NCBI GenBank assembly: GCA_025935925.1
Contig: JAICUI010000006.1
Coordinates: 20,131-84,130 of the forward strand
Reading direction: 5' to 3'
From: Chloroflexota bacterium
Lineage (GTDB): Bacteria > Chloroflexota > Limnocylindria > Limnocylindrales > CSP1-4
Length of the DNA stretch: 64,000 bases
Shown here: piece after piece, positions 33,342 to 42,293 of the stretch
Position numbering within the stretch: position 1 is the first letter of the stretch
How the letters are laid out: every line of letters begins with the position of its first letter
Made by a program: the position numbers and the translations under genes
Notes under the pieces: generated by a model
Seen by the model: only the letters and a program-made list of their open reading frames with translations
What the model was told of the DNA's origin: nothing
Database searches by the model: none

Positions 33342-34268
33342 GTGCAGCCCGTCCGCATCGCGCTCGCCCAGGTCGCGCCACGCCTCGGGGACCTCGAGGC
33401 GAACCTTGCGCGGCACGCCGAGCTGATCGACGAGGCGCGCGGCTCCGGCGCCGGGCTCGTCGTGTTCCCGGAGCTCGGCCTCACCGGGTACCTGCTGCAG
33501 GACCTGGCGGCCGATGTCGCGATGCGGCTCGACGACCCGCGGCTCGCGTCCCTGGCCGAGGCGACGCGCGGGCTCAGCGTGGTCGTGTCGTTCGTCGAGG
33601 AGTCCGCGGACCACCGGCTGTTCATCGCCGCGGCGCTGCTCGAGGACGGCGAGCTGCGCCACGTCCACCGGAAGGTCCACCTGCCGACGTACGGGATGTT
33701 CGACGAGCGCCGGTTCTTCGCGCCCGGCGACACGCTCCGCGCGGTGCCGTCGCGCCTGGGCGCCGGGCTCGGGCTCGCGGTGTGTGAGGACTTCTGGCAT
33801 CTCTCGACGCCCCAGGTGCTCGCGCTCGACGGGGCGCAGCTCCTCGTCAACGTGTCGTCCTCGCCGGGACGCGACCTCGCCCGCACGCACGAGGTGGGGC
33901 TCGGGACCGCGACGTCGTGGCGCACCCTGATGCGCACGTACGCCCAGCTGACGACGTCGTTCGTCGTGTTCTGCAACCGCGTCGGCGTCGACGAGAGCCT
34001 CTCGTTCTGGGGCGGGTCCGAGGTGATCGCGCCGACCGGCGCGGCGGTGTTCAGCGCGCCGATGTTCGACGAGGGGCTGTTCTGCGTCGACATTGACCTC
34101 GCCGACGTCCGCCGCGAGCGGATCGCCCTGCCGCTGCTGCGCGACGAGCGGCCCGAGCTTGTCGCCCGCGAGTGGCGGCGCCTGATCGCCGAGCGCGCCG
34201 GCCTCGCCGCCGACTCGACCGCGGACGACGGGGCCGCCCCGGGGTTCGACGTGGCGCCGGAGCGCTGA
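33342..34268 (+). CDS. Nitrilase-superfamily protein, NadE-glutaminase-domain-like (stand-alone)
   Basis: VFPELGLTGYLLQDL (E), HRKVHLPTYGMFDERRFF (K), LAVCEDFWHL (C) catalytic triad context; leaderless-type GTG after TAGACT. Confidence 0.88.
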   Translation: MQPVRIALAQVAPRLGDLEANLARHAELIDEARGSGAGLVVFPELGLTGYLLQDLAADVAMRLDDPRLASLAEATRGLSVVVSFVEESADHRLFIAAALLEDGELRHVHRKVHLPTYGMFDERRFFAPGDTLRAVPSRLGAGLGLAVCEDFWHLSTPQVLALDGAQLLVNVSSSPGRDLARTHEVGLGTATSWRTLMRTYAQLTTSFVVFCNRVGVDESLSFWGGSEVIAPTGAAVFSAPMFDEGLFCVDIDLADVRRERIALPLLRDERPELVAREWRRLIAERAGLAADSTADDGAAPGFDVAPER

Positions 34269-34275
34269 CGGCCGC

Positions 34276-35145
34276 ATGACCGGCACCGCGGAGCCGCTGT
34301 TCGTCCTGCCCGGCGAGCTCGCGATCGACACGGACGTGGCGCGCCAGGTCATCGGCGCGTTCATCCAGGGCCAGCTGCGCCAGGCCGGGTTCGAGCGGGC
34401 GATCCTCGGGCTGTCGGGCGGGATCGACTCGGCGCTCGTCGCGTACCTCGTCGCGGAGGCGATCGGCGCCGAGCGGCTGCTGTGCCTGTCGATGCCCTAC
34501 CGGACCTCGTCCGCGTCCTCGCGCACCGACGCGGCGTCGGTCGTGGCGGCGCTCGGCTGCGCGTTCGAGACGGTCGACATCAGCCCGATGGTCGACGCGT
34601 ACTTCGCCTCGGAGCCGGACGCCGCGCCGCTCCGCCGAGGCAACTTCATGGCCCGCCAGCGGATGGCGGTCCTGTACGACCGCTCGGTCACCTGGCGCGG
34701 GCTCGTCGTCGGAACGGGCAACAAGACGGAATCCCTGATCGGCTACACGACGCTGTTCGGCGACTCGGCGTGCGCGTTCAACCCGATCGGCGACCTGTAC
34801 AAGAGCCAGGTGCGCCAGCTGTCGGCCGCGATCGGCGTCCCGGAGGCGATCATCCGCAAGGCGCCGTCGGCCGACCTGTGGCCGGGCCAGACGGACGAGA
34901 CCGAGGCCGGGTTCTCGTATCCGGAGCTGGACCGGCTGCTGTTCTGGCGGATCGACATGCGGCGCTCCGTCGAGGAGCTGGTGGCAAAGGGCTTCGAGCG
35001 GGCGACGGTCGAGCGGGTCGACCGGATGGTCGCGGGCGCGGAGTTCAAGCGCCAGGTCCCGCCGATCGCGAAGCTCGGGCCGCGGACCGCGGGGGTCGAC
35101 TACCTGTACCCGCGGCGGCGGCCCGGCTCGGCGGCCGGGTCGTAG
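34276..35145 (+). CDS. nadE: NAD+ synthase (synthetase domain)
   Basis: LGLSGGIDSALVAYLVAEAIG (PP-loop), LVVGTGNKTESLIGYTTLFGD, KAPSADLWPGQTDETE. Confidence 0.95.
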   Translation: MTGTAEPLFVLPGELAIDTDVARQVIGAFIQGQLRQAGFERAILGLSGGIDSALVAYLVAEAIGAERLLCLSMPYRTSSASSRTDAASVVAALGCAFETVDISPMVDAYFASEPDAAPLRRGNFMARQRMAVLYDRSVTWRGLVVGTGNKTESLIGYTTLFGDSACAFNPIGDLYKSQVRQLSAAIGVPEAIIRKAPSADLWPGQTDETEAGFSYPELDRLLFWRIDMRRSVEELVAKGFERATVERVDRMVAGAEFKRQVPPIAKLGPRTAGVDYLYPRRRPGSAAGS

Positions 35146-35159
35146 GCCGGGTCGCAGGG

Positions 35160-36059
35160 TTGGCGCGGTCGCCGGACGGGCCGGGGGCGGATCGCGGGGC
35201 GACGACCGGCGGGACGCTGTACGTCGTCGCGACGCCGATCGGCAACCTCGGGGACGTCACGCTCCGGGCGCTCGAGGTGCTGCGGTCCGTGCCCCTGATC
35301 GCCGCGGAGGACACGCGGGTCACGCGCCGGCTCCTCGACCGCTACGAGATCGCGACGCGGACCGTGAGCTACCACGCCCGGAGCGGAACCGGACGGGAGC
35401 GCGAGCTGCTCGACCACCTCGCAGCGGGTGCCGACCTCGCCCTGGTGAGCGATGCGGGGACGCCGGTCGTGTCCGACCCCGGCGAGGGGCTCGTCGCGGC
35501 GTGGGCGGCGCTCGCCGGTGCGGTCGTGGCGGTCCCGGGCGCGTCGGCCGTGCTCGCCGCCGTCGCCTCCTCGGGCGTCGCGGGGCCGCGCTGGGCGTTC
35601 GAGGGCTTCCTGCCGCGGAGCGGCCGAGAGCGCCGGGCGCGCATCGCGGCCATCGCCGCGGACCCGCGCGGGACGGTGCTGTTCGAGGCGCCGGGCCGAA
35701 CCGCCGCGACGCTGCGCGACCTCGCGGCGGCGAGCGGCCCGGAGCGGCCGGGCGCCGTGTGCCGCGAGCTGACGAAGCTGCACGAGACGGTGACCCGGGG
35801 GTCGCTCGGGGAGCTCGCCGCGCTCGCCGCGGACGGGTCGATCCCTGCGCGCGGCGAGGTCGTGGTCGTCGTCGGCTGGCGGGGCGAGGCGTCGGGCGCG
35901 AGCGCGGTGACGGCCGCGGCCGACGCGGACGCCGCCCTCGTCGCGGCGCGCGCCGGCGTGGAGGCGCTGGTCGCGGGCGGCGTCGCGCGCGGCGACGCGG
36001 CGCGGCGCGTGGCGCACGAGACGGGAATCCCGCGCCGGCGGCTGTACGGCGACCCGTAG
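35160..36059 (+). CDS. rsmI: 16S rRNA (cytidine1402-2'-O)-methyltransferase RsmI
   Basis: GGTLYVVATPIGNLGDVTLRALEVL, AEDTRVTRRLLDRY, LVSDAGTPVVSDPGEGLV; TTG start assumed. Confidence 0.93.
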   Translation: MARSPDGPGADRGATTGGTLYVVATPIGNLGDVTLRALEVLRSVPLIAAEDTRVTRRLLDRYEIATRTVSYHARSGTGRERELLDHLAAGADLALVSDAGTPVVSDPGEGLVAAWAALAGAVVAVPGASAVLAAVASSGVAGPRWAFEGFLPRSGRERRARIAAIAADPRGTVLFEAPGRTAATLRDLAAASGPERPGAVCRELTKLHETVTRGSLGELAALAADGSIPARGEVVVVVGWRGEASGASAVTAAADADAALVAARAGVEALVAGGVARGDAARRVAHETGIPRRRLYGDP

Positions 36060-36062
36060 GAT
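36057..36062 (+). promoter_or_regulatory. Candidate -10 element TAGGAT placed for leaderless ATG at 36070
   Basis: TAGGAT then 7 nt then ATG. Confidence 0.45.
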
Positions 36063-36069
36063 GACCGGC

Positions 36070-37245
36070 ATGTCCGACCCGCCGACCCCCGCGGCCGCGA
36101 ACGCGGGGTCGCGACCGCCGTCGCCACCGCCGTCCGGCGGTCTGCCGGTGCTCGGCGTGCTGTCGCCCGTGGCGCGCATCGCGGTCCTGGCGACGGTTGC
36201 GCTCGCCATCCTCGCGGCCGTGCTCGACTTCGCGCTCGGCCTCGAGGGCACGGAGACCTTCCTCGTGTCGGCGGCCGCGATCCTCGGCCTGGCGTGGGTC
36301 GTGGGCCTCGCGACGGAGCGGCTCGGGGCGCTGACCGGTCCGCAGGTGGGCGGGATCCTCAACGCGACGTTCGGCAACATCGCCGAGCTGATCATCTCGT
36401 TCTTCGCCCTCCAGGCCGGCCTGATCACCGTCGTCAAGGCGTCGATCACGGGGTCGATCATCGGCAACCTGCTGCTCGTCCTCGGCGCCGCGGTGCTCGT
36501 CGGCGGGCTGCGCAACGGCCTCCAGACGTTCAGCCAGCGGATCGCGGGCTCGAACGCGGCGCTGCTCGCGCTCGCGGCCGTCGGGCTGTTCATCCCGGCG
36601 GTCTTCGCGGCGTCCGGCAGCGAGTCCGAGGGGACGCGGGTCGAGGAGAGCGTGCTCGTCGCGCTCGTCCTGATCGTGGGCTACGCGCTGTCGCTCGTGT
36701 GGCAGTTCACGAACCCCGACCGGACGCTCGGCGGCCACGGTGACGCGGAGGGCCACGGCGGCCCGGCGTGGTCGCGCGGGATGGCCGTCGGGGTGCTGCT
36801 CGTGACGGCGGCGCTGCTCGCCGTCACGTCGGAGATCCTCGTCGGCTCGATCGAGCCGTTCATCGCGCAGTTCGGCCTGTCCGAGCTGTTCGTCGGCGTG
36901 ATCCTCATCCCGACCATCGGCAACCTCGCCGAGCACCTCGTGTCCGTGCAGCTCGCGTACAAGAACCGGATGGAGTTCTCGATGGCCGTGAGCTACGGCT
37001 CGTCGCTCCAGGTCGCGCTGTTCGTCGCGCCCGTGCTCGTCCTGCTCAGCCTCGTCGTCGGGCACCCGATGGATCTCGTGTTCCACCCGCTCGAGATCGC
37101 GGCCGTCGCCGTCGCGGTCGGGCTGAGCGCGCTCATCGCGCTCGACGGAGAGTCGAACTGGCTCGAGGGCGCGCTCCTGATGCTCGTCTACCTGGTGCTC
37201 GCGATCTCGTTCTTCGAGCTCCACGCGCCGCTGCCGATCGCGTAG
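36070..37245 (+). CDS. Calcium/proton exchanger (CaCA family); ATG at 36061 also possible
   Basis: GGILNATFGNIAELIISFFAL and GVILIPTIGNLAEHLVSVQLAYKNRMEFSMAVSYGSSLQVALFVAP alpha-repeats. Confidence 0.93.
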   Translation: MSDPPTPAAANAGSRPPSPPPSGGLPVLGVLSPVARIAVLATVALAILAAVLDFALGLEGTETFLVSAAAILGLAWVVGLATERLGALTGPQVGGILNATFGNIAELIISFFALQAGLITVVKASITGSIIGNLLLVLGAAVLVGGLRNGLQTFSQRIAGSNAALLALAAVGLFIPAVFAASGSESEGTRVEESVLVALVLIVGYALSLVWQFTNPDRTLGGHGDAEGHGGPAWSRGMAVGVLLVTAALLAVTSEILVGSIEPFIAQFGLSELFVGVILIPTIGNLAEHLVSVQLAYKNRMEFSMAVSYGSSLQVALFVAPVLVLLSLVVGHPMDLVFHPLEIAAVAVAVGLSALIALDGESNWLEGALLMLVYLVLAISFFELHAPLPIA

Positions 37246-37377
37246 CGGGCACCGGGGCGGCCGCGCGCCGGCGCCGCTCCCTTCAGGGTACCGCGCACCC
37301 CGGGGCTTGCCGCAAGACGGGGGCCGTGCGCTAGAGTGCGCGGCCCTGTCCTTCCGCCACCGACCTGGGGTCCCGAG

Positions 37378-38580
37378 ATGCGTGTCGTGCTGTCCAGCTG
37401 GGGGTCCCGCGGCGACCTCGAACCGCTCGCCGCGCTCGCGCTGCGGCTCCGCGAGCTGGGCGCCGAGGTCCGCGTCTGCGCGCCGCCCGACGAGGAGTTC
37501 ACGGCGCTGTTCGCGCGCGTCGGCGTGACGCCGGTGCCGCTCGGTCCGTCGACGCGGTCGATCGCCGCCGGACTCAAGGCGCCGTCGCCCGATGCCGCGT
37601 TCCGGCTCGCCGAGGAGCTCGTGGACGCGCGGTTCGCCACGCTGCCCGCGGTCGCCGAGGGGTGCGACGCGATCGTGGCGACGGGCCTGATGCCGGCCGG
37701 CGCGCGTTCCGTCGCCGAGTGGCTGGGCATCCGCTACGTGCTCGCGACGTTCCACGTGTTCGGGCTGCCCTCGCGGCACCTCCGGCCGTCGGCGCGGCCC
37801 GGGACGCCGTCGCCCGAGGACGAGACCGACAACCGCGCGCTGTGGCGACAGGACGCCGAGCGCGTCGACGCGCTGTACGCGGCGCCGCTCAACCGGGGCC
37901 GCGCCGCGCTCGGCCTGCCGGCGGTCGAGAACGTGCGGGACCACGTGCTCGGCGACGAGGTGTGGCTCGCGGCAGACCCGGTGCTCGCGCCCTGGCAGGA
38001 CCTGCCGGACATGGACATCGTGCAGACCGGCGCGTGGATCCTGCCCGACGAGCGGCCCGTGCCCGACGAGCTGCTGGCGTTCCTCGATGCCGGCGCGCCG
38101 CCGGTGTACGTCGGCTTCGGCAGCATGGCGATGCGAACGGCGCCCGACCTCGCCCGGGTGGCGATCGAGGCGGCGCGTGCCAACGGCCGCCGGCTCGTCC
38201 TCGGCCGTGGCTGGGCCGACCTCGCGCCGGACGATGGCGGCGAGACGCTCGTCGTCGGCGACGTGAACCACCAGGCGCTGTTCCGCCGCGTGGCCGCGGT
38301 CGTCCACCACGGCGGCGCCGGCACGACGACGACGGCGGCGCTCGCCGGCGTGCCGCAGGTCGTGGTCCCGCAGCTCGTCGACCAGCCGCATTGGGCCCGG
38401 CGCGTGGCAGAGCTCGGCATCGGGGCTGCGCACGACGGGCCCGTTCCGACGGCATCGTCCCTCGCCGCGGCGCTCGGCGTCGCCCTCGCGCCCGGGACGC
38501 GCGAACGCGCCGCGCTCGTCGCGGGGCAGATCCGGACGGACGGCGCGATGGTGGCCGCGCGGCGACTGCTCGGAGGTTAA
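37378..38580 (+). CDS. Glycosyltransferase (UGT/MGT-like, GT1 family)
   Basis: MRVVLSSWGSRGDLEPLAALALRLRELG; VVHHGGAGTTTTAALAGVPQVVVPQLVDQPHWARRV. Confidence 0.93.
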   Translation: MRVVLSSWGSRGDLEPLAALALRLRELGAEVRVCAPPDEEFTALFARVGVTPVPLGPSTRSIAAGLKAPSPDAAFRLAEELVDARFATLPAVAEGCDAIVATGLMPAGARSVAEWLGIRYVLATFHVFGLPSRHLRPSARPGTPSPEDETDNRALWRQDAERVDALYAAPLNRGRAALGLPAVENVRDHVLGDEVWLAADPVLAPWQDLPDMDIVQTGAWILPDERPVPDELLAFLDAGAPPVYVGFGSMAMRTAPDLARVAIEAARANGRRLVLGRGWADLAPDDGGETLVVGDVNHQALFRRVAAVVHHGGAGTTTTAALAGVPQVVVPQLVDQPHWARRVAELGIGAAHDGPVPTASSLAAALGVALAPGTRERAALVAGQIRTDGAMVAARRLLGG

Positions 38581-38606
38581 GCCGCGACGCGACGGCAGGG
38601 CGTGCG

Positions 38607-38643
38607 CCGGCGGCGGCGCGGGAGGGGGCCGCGCCGCCGCCGG
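38607..38643. terminator. Bidirectional terminator-like hairpin between convergent glycosyltransferase and ssb
   Basis: ccggcggcggcgcgg-gaggggg-ccgcgccgccgccgg, 15-bp perfect stem. Confidence 0.7.
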
Positions 38644-38664
38644 ACGTGGGGGAGGAGCGGAGGG

Positions 38665-39150
38665 TCAGGCGGCCGCGGCCTCCTCGAGGAGCTCGTCCTC
38701 CTCGTCGTCCTCGTCCTCGCCCGCGGCGACGCTGAAGCCGCTGTCGTCGGCGATGGGTTCCGAGGCGTCGGCCTCGACGCCGTTCGCCTGCGCCTGCGCC
38801 TCGAGCGCCTGGGCGGCCGTCTCGGCGCGGTAGTCCTTGCGCCGGCGGCCGGACAGCATTTCGACGCTCGCCGCGACGATCTCCGTCTTCCAGTGCCGCT
38901 TGCCGGCCTCGTCGTCCCAGGTCCGGGTCTGGAGCCGGCCCTCGATCGCGACCTGCTGGCCCTTGCCGAGATAGCGGCCACACGTCTCCGCCAGGCGGTC
39001 CCAGGCGACGACGTTGTGGAACTCCGGCTTCTCCTTTCCGCCGACGTACTCGTGCGACGCCACGGAGAACTGGGCCACCGCCTTGCCGCCGGCGGTGGTG
39101 CGGAGCTCGGGGTCGCGCGTGAGGCGACCCGTCAGGAGGACCCTGTTCAT
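38665..39150 (-). CDS. ssb: Single-stranded DNA-binding protein
   Basis: MNRVLLTGRLTRDPELRTTAGGKAVAQFSVAS, OB-fold, acidic C-terminal tail. Confidence 0.93.
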   Translation of the reverse strand: MNRVLLTGRLTRDPELRTTAGGKAVAQFSVASHEYVGGKEKPEFHNVVAWDRLAETCGRYLGKGQQVAIEGRLQTRTWDDEAGKRHWKTEIVAASVEMLSGRRRKDYRAETAAQALEAQAQANGVEADASEPIADDSGFSVAAGEDEDDEEDELLEEAAAA

Positions 39151-39388
39151 CGGTCCGTGTCTCCTTCCGACCGGCCGGCACGCGATTCCTTCGCGTGCGC
39201 AACGTGGCCGGTCCTGTGTGCGGCGGGCATCGACGTCCGGCGGGCGGGGAGGGTGCCGGCCCCTTCGATCGGGGGCCTCGGCGGGCCGACGGGTCGGCGG
39301 GGCCGGCGATCTCGACGGGCACCACGAACCGTAGCGGTCGCCGCTTCGCTGCCCCTTATCCGGCACTCATCCGCCGCTTGCCAGCGGG

Positions 39389-39394
39389 TATACT
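39389..39394 (+). promoter_or_regulatory. Candidate -10 element (TATACT) for purA leader transcript
   Basis: TATACT about 235 nt upstream of purA start. Confidence 0.5.
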
Positions 39395-39551
39395 CGCCCG
39401 GTCCTCGAACGCCGGCCCGACCGGCGCGCGACACGGAGGAGAGGCCGTTGCTCGAGGAAGGCGTGGAGTCCGCCCCGTGAGACGGGCCCCCACCTTCGGT
39501 TCCCCGGTCCGTCGAACCAGCGGCGGGCAGACGCGGGAGACGTGTATCCCT

Positions 39552-39598
39552 GACGACCCCGGACGATCCCGGGGTCTTTGTACGTCCGGGACGTCGTC
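39552..39598 (+). promoter_or_regulatory. Candidate attenuator upstream of purA: terminator hairpin (39555-39576 + TTTG) vs competing hairpin (39552-39564 with 39584-39598)
   Basis: gaccccgg-acgatc-ccggggtc followed by tttg; alternative gacgaccccggac pairing with gtccggg(ac)gtcgtc. Confidence 0.5.
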
Positions 39599-39628
39599 CC
39601 ACGCCGGCGTCTCCCGGGACGCGCGCTG

Positions 39629-40936
39629 ATGCCGGCCTCGGTGATCGTCGGTCTCCAGTGGGGCGACGAGGGGAAGGGCAAGACGACCGACTTCCTGGCC
39701 GAGCAGACGACGCTCGTCGTGCGCTACCAGGGCGGCGACAACGCGGGCCACACGGTGGTCGTCGGCGACGAGACCGTGAAGCTGCAGCTGTGCCCGTCGG
39801 GCGTGCTGTACCCCCACATCACGTCGGTGATCGGCAACGGCGTCGTCGTCAACCCGGCAACGCTCATCCGCGAGCTCGACATGCTCGCCGCCAAGGGCGT
39901 CGACACCACGCGCGTCCGCGTCAGCCGCAGCGCGCACGTGATCATGCCCTACCACGTCGCGCTCGATCGCGGGAACGAGACCCGCCTCGCGGACGAGAAG
40001 GTCGGGACGACGGGCCGCGGCATCGGGCCGACGTATGGCGACCGCGCGTGGCGCCTCGGCCTGCGGATGGAGGACCTCACCGACGAGCCCATCCTCCGCG
40101 CGCGGATCGGCCGGGCCCTCGTCGACAAGAACCTCATCCTGGCCGCCATGGGCGAACCCGTGTTCGAGATCGAGCCGCTCGTCGAGCAGGCGCTCGCGTG
40201 GGGCCGCCGGCTCGCGCCGCACCTCGACGACACGACGTGGCTCGTCCAGGACGCGCTGCGGCGCGGCGAGCACGTCCTGCTCGAGGGCGCCCAGGGCACG
40301 CTGCTCGACCTCGACCACGGCAGTTACCCGTTCGTCACCAGCTCGAACCCGGTCGCCGGCGGGGCCTGCACGGGCGGCGGGATCGGCCCGCTCCAGGTCG
40401 ACGAGGTCATCGGGGTGATGAAGGCGTACTCGACCCGCGTCGGCGCGGGTCCGTTTCCGACCGAGCTGCTGGACGAGACCGGTCGCGGCATCGCGGAGCG
40501 CGGCCACGAGTTCGGCACCGTGACCGGCCGCCCGCGGCGCGTCGGCTGGTTCGACACCGTGCCCCTGCGCTACGCGGTCGCGGTGAACTCCAACAGCGCC
40601 ATCATGCTCAACAAGCTCGACATCCTGTCGGGCATCGAGACGATCCGGATGTGCGTCGCGTACGAGATCGACGGTCGCCGGGTCGACACGTGGCCGTCGT
40701 CGGGGGCGGCCCTGTCGCGCGCCATCCCCGTGTACGAGGACTTCGAGGGCTGGCAGGCGCCGATCCACGACGTCCGCGCCCTCGCGGACCTGCCCGAGGC
40801 CGCGCGCCGCTACGTCACGGCGCTCGAGGACCACGCGAAGGTGCCGATCGTCCTCGTGAGCGTCGGGCCCGAGCGCACGCAGACCATCGAGCGGGCATTC
40901 CGGCCGACCCGTCGCCGGCCCGCGGTGCCGGCCTGA
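39629..40936 (+). CDS. purA: Adenylosuccinate synthetase
   Basis: VIVGLQWGDEGKGKTTDFLA, GQ(G)GTLLDLDHGSYPFVTSSN, GRPRRVGWFDTV. Confidence 0.97.
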   Translation: MPASVIVGLQWGDEGKGKTTDFLAEQTTLVVRYQGGDNAGHTVVVGDETVKLQLCPSGVLYPHITSVIGNGVVVNPATLIRELDMLAAKGVDTTRVRVSRSAHVIMPYHVALDRGNETRLADEKVGTTGRGIGPTYGDRAWRLGLRMEDLTDEPILRARIGRALVDKNLILAAMGEPVFEIEPLVEQALAWGRRLAPHLDDTTWLVQDALRRGEHVLLEGAQGTLLDLDHGSYPFVTSSNPVAGGACTGGGIGPLQVDEVIGVMKAYSTRVGAGPFPTELLDETGRGIAERGHEFGTVTGRPRRVGWFDTVPLRYAVAVNSNSAIMLNKLDILSGIETIRMCVAYEIDGRRVDTWPSSGAALSRAIPVYEDFEGWQAPIHDVRALADLPEAARRYVTALEDHAKVPIVLVSVGPERTQTIERAFRPTRRRPAVPA

Positions 40937-40943
40937 GGCCGCG

Positions 40944-42293
40944 ATGAGCCTGCCCGTCCCGCACCGGATCCTCGTCCTCGGCGGCGGCGGTCGCGAGCAC
41001 GCGCTCGCGTGGAAGCTGGCCCGCGAGGGGGGGGTCGACGAGGTCGTCGTCGCGCCGGGCAGCGCCGGGATCGCGCGCGAGCCGGGTGTCCGCTGCGTCG
41101 ATGTCGACCCGCTCGACCCGCCCGCCGTCGCGGCGCTCGCGGTCGCCGAGGCGGTCGACCTCGTCGTGGTCGGGCCGGAGGCCCCGCTCGGTGCCGGCGT
41201 GGTCGACGCGCTGGACGCCGCGGGGATCCCGGCGTTCGGCCCGACGCTGGCCGCCGCGCGGATGGAGACGTCGAAGGCGTTCTGCCACGCCGTCGCGGCG
41301 CGGGCCGGGGTGGCGATGCCGCGCGCCGCATCGTTCGCCGCCGGCGAGACCGAGGCGGCGCTCGCGTTCGTCCGGGAGCTCGACGGCGCGGGCCGCCGGG
41401 CGGTCCTCAAGGCCGACGGCCTGGCGGCCGGCAAGGGCGTCATCGTCAGCGATTCGCTCGAGCAGGCGCTCGGGCTCGTGCCGTCGTTCCTCGCGGGCCG
41501 TTCCGCCGACGTGCCCGCGCTGGTCGTCGAGGAACGGCTCGAGGGCCCCGAGGCGAGCGTCATCGCGATCTGCGACGGGACGCGGGCGGTCGCGTTCCCC
41601 GCGGCCCGCGACCACAAGCGGCTGTGCGACGGCGACGCGGGTCCGAACACCGGCGGCATGGGTGCCTACTCGCCGCTGCCCGACCTCGACGACGCCGCGG
41701 TCGACGCGGTCGTGGACGCGGTCCACCGGCCGATCCTCGCCGAGCTCGCCCGCGCCGGCACCCCGTTCCGGGGGTTCCTCTACGCGGGCCTGATCCTGAC
41801 CGTCGCGGGCCCGGTGCTCCTCGAGACGAACGTCCGCCTCGGCGACCCGGAGGCCCAGGCGATCCTGCCCCGGCTGGACACCGACCTCGCGCCGCTCGTG
41901 CTGGCGGCCGCGACCGGCGCGCTCCCGCCCGACGTCCCCGGGCGGCTCCCGGTGACCGACGAGGCGACGGTCGCGATCGTGCTCGCGGCGCACGGCTATC
42001 CGGGGCACCCGCGGCGCGGCGACCCGATCGAGGGCCTGGAGTCGGCCGAGGCCGCCGGCGCCCTCGTCTTCCACGCCGGGACGGTGGCGCGCCGGCGGTC
42101 CGAGGGCGGGTTCGCCACGAACGGCGGGCGCGTGCTCGCCGTCGTGGGTCGCGGGCCCGACCTCGCGGGCGCGCGGGATGCCGCGGAACGAGCGGCGGAC
42201 GCGATCAGCTTCGACGCCGCGCAGCGGCGGCACGACATCGCCGCGGACGCTCCCGCCGCGCCCGCCGCGCTCGCCGCCGGTCCCGCGCGATGA
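40944..42293 (+). CDS. purD: Phosphoribosylamine-glycine ligase
   Basis: ILVLGGGGREHALAWKLA, ATP-grasp, GPNTGGMGAYSPLP, NVRLGDPEAQAILPRL. Confidence 0.97.
   Translation: MSLPVPHRILVLGGGGREHALAWKLAREGGVDEVVVAPGSAGIAREPGVRCVDVDPLDPPAVAALAVAEAVDLVVVGPEAPLGAGVVDALDAAGIPAFGPTLAAARMETSKAFCHAVAARAGVAMPRAASFAAGETEAALAFVRELDGAGRRAVLKADGLAAGKGVIVSDSLEQALGLVPSFLAGRSADVPALVVEERLEGPEASVIAICDGTRAVAFPAARDHKRLCDGDAGPNTGGMGAYSPLPDLDDAAVDAVVDAVHRPILAELARAGTPFRGFLYAGLILTVAGPVLLETNVRLGDPEAQAILPRLDTDLAPLVLAAATGALPPDVPGRLPVTDEATVAIVLAAHGYPGHPRRGDPIEGLESAEAAGALVFHAGTVARRRSEGGFATNGGRVLAVVGRGPDLAGARDAAERAADAISFDAAQRRHDIAADAPAAPAALAAGPAR

Noticed and set aside
39400-39628. T-box or canonical purine riboswitch in purA leader
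   Set aside because: No recognisable T-box sequence or purine aptamer core; kept as unclassified attenuator candidate
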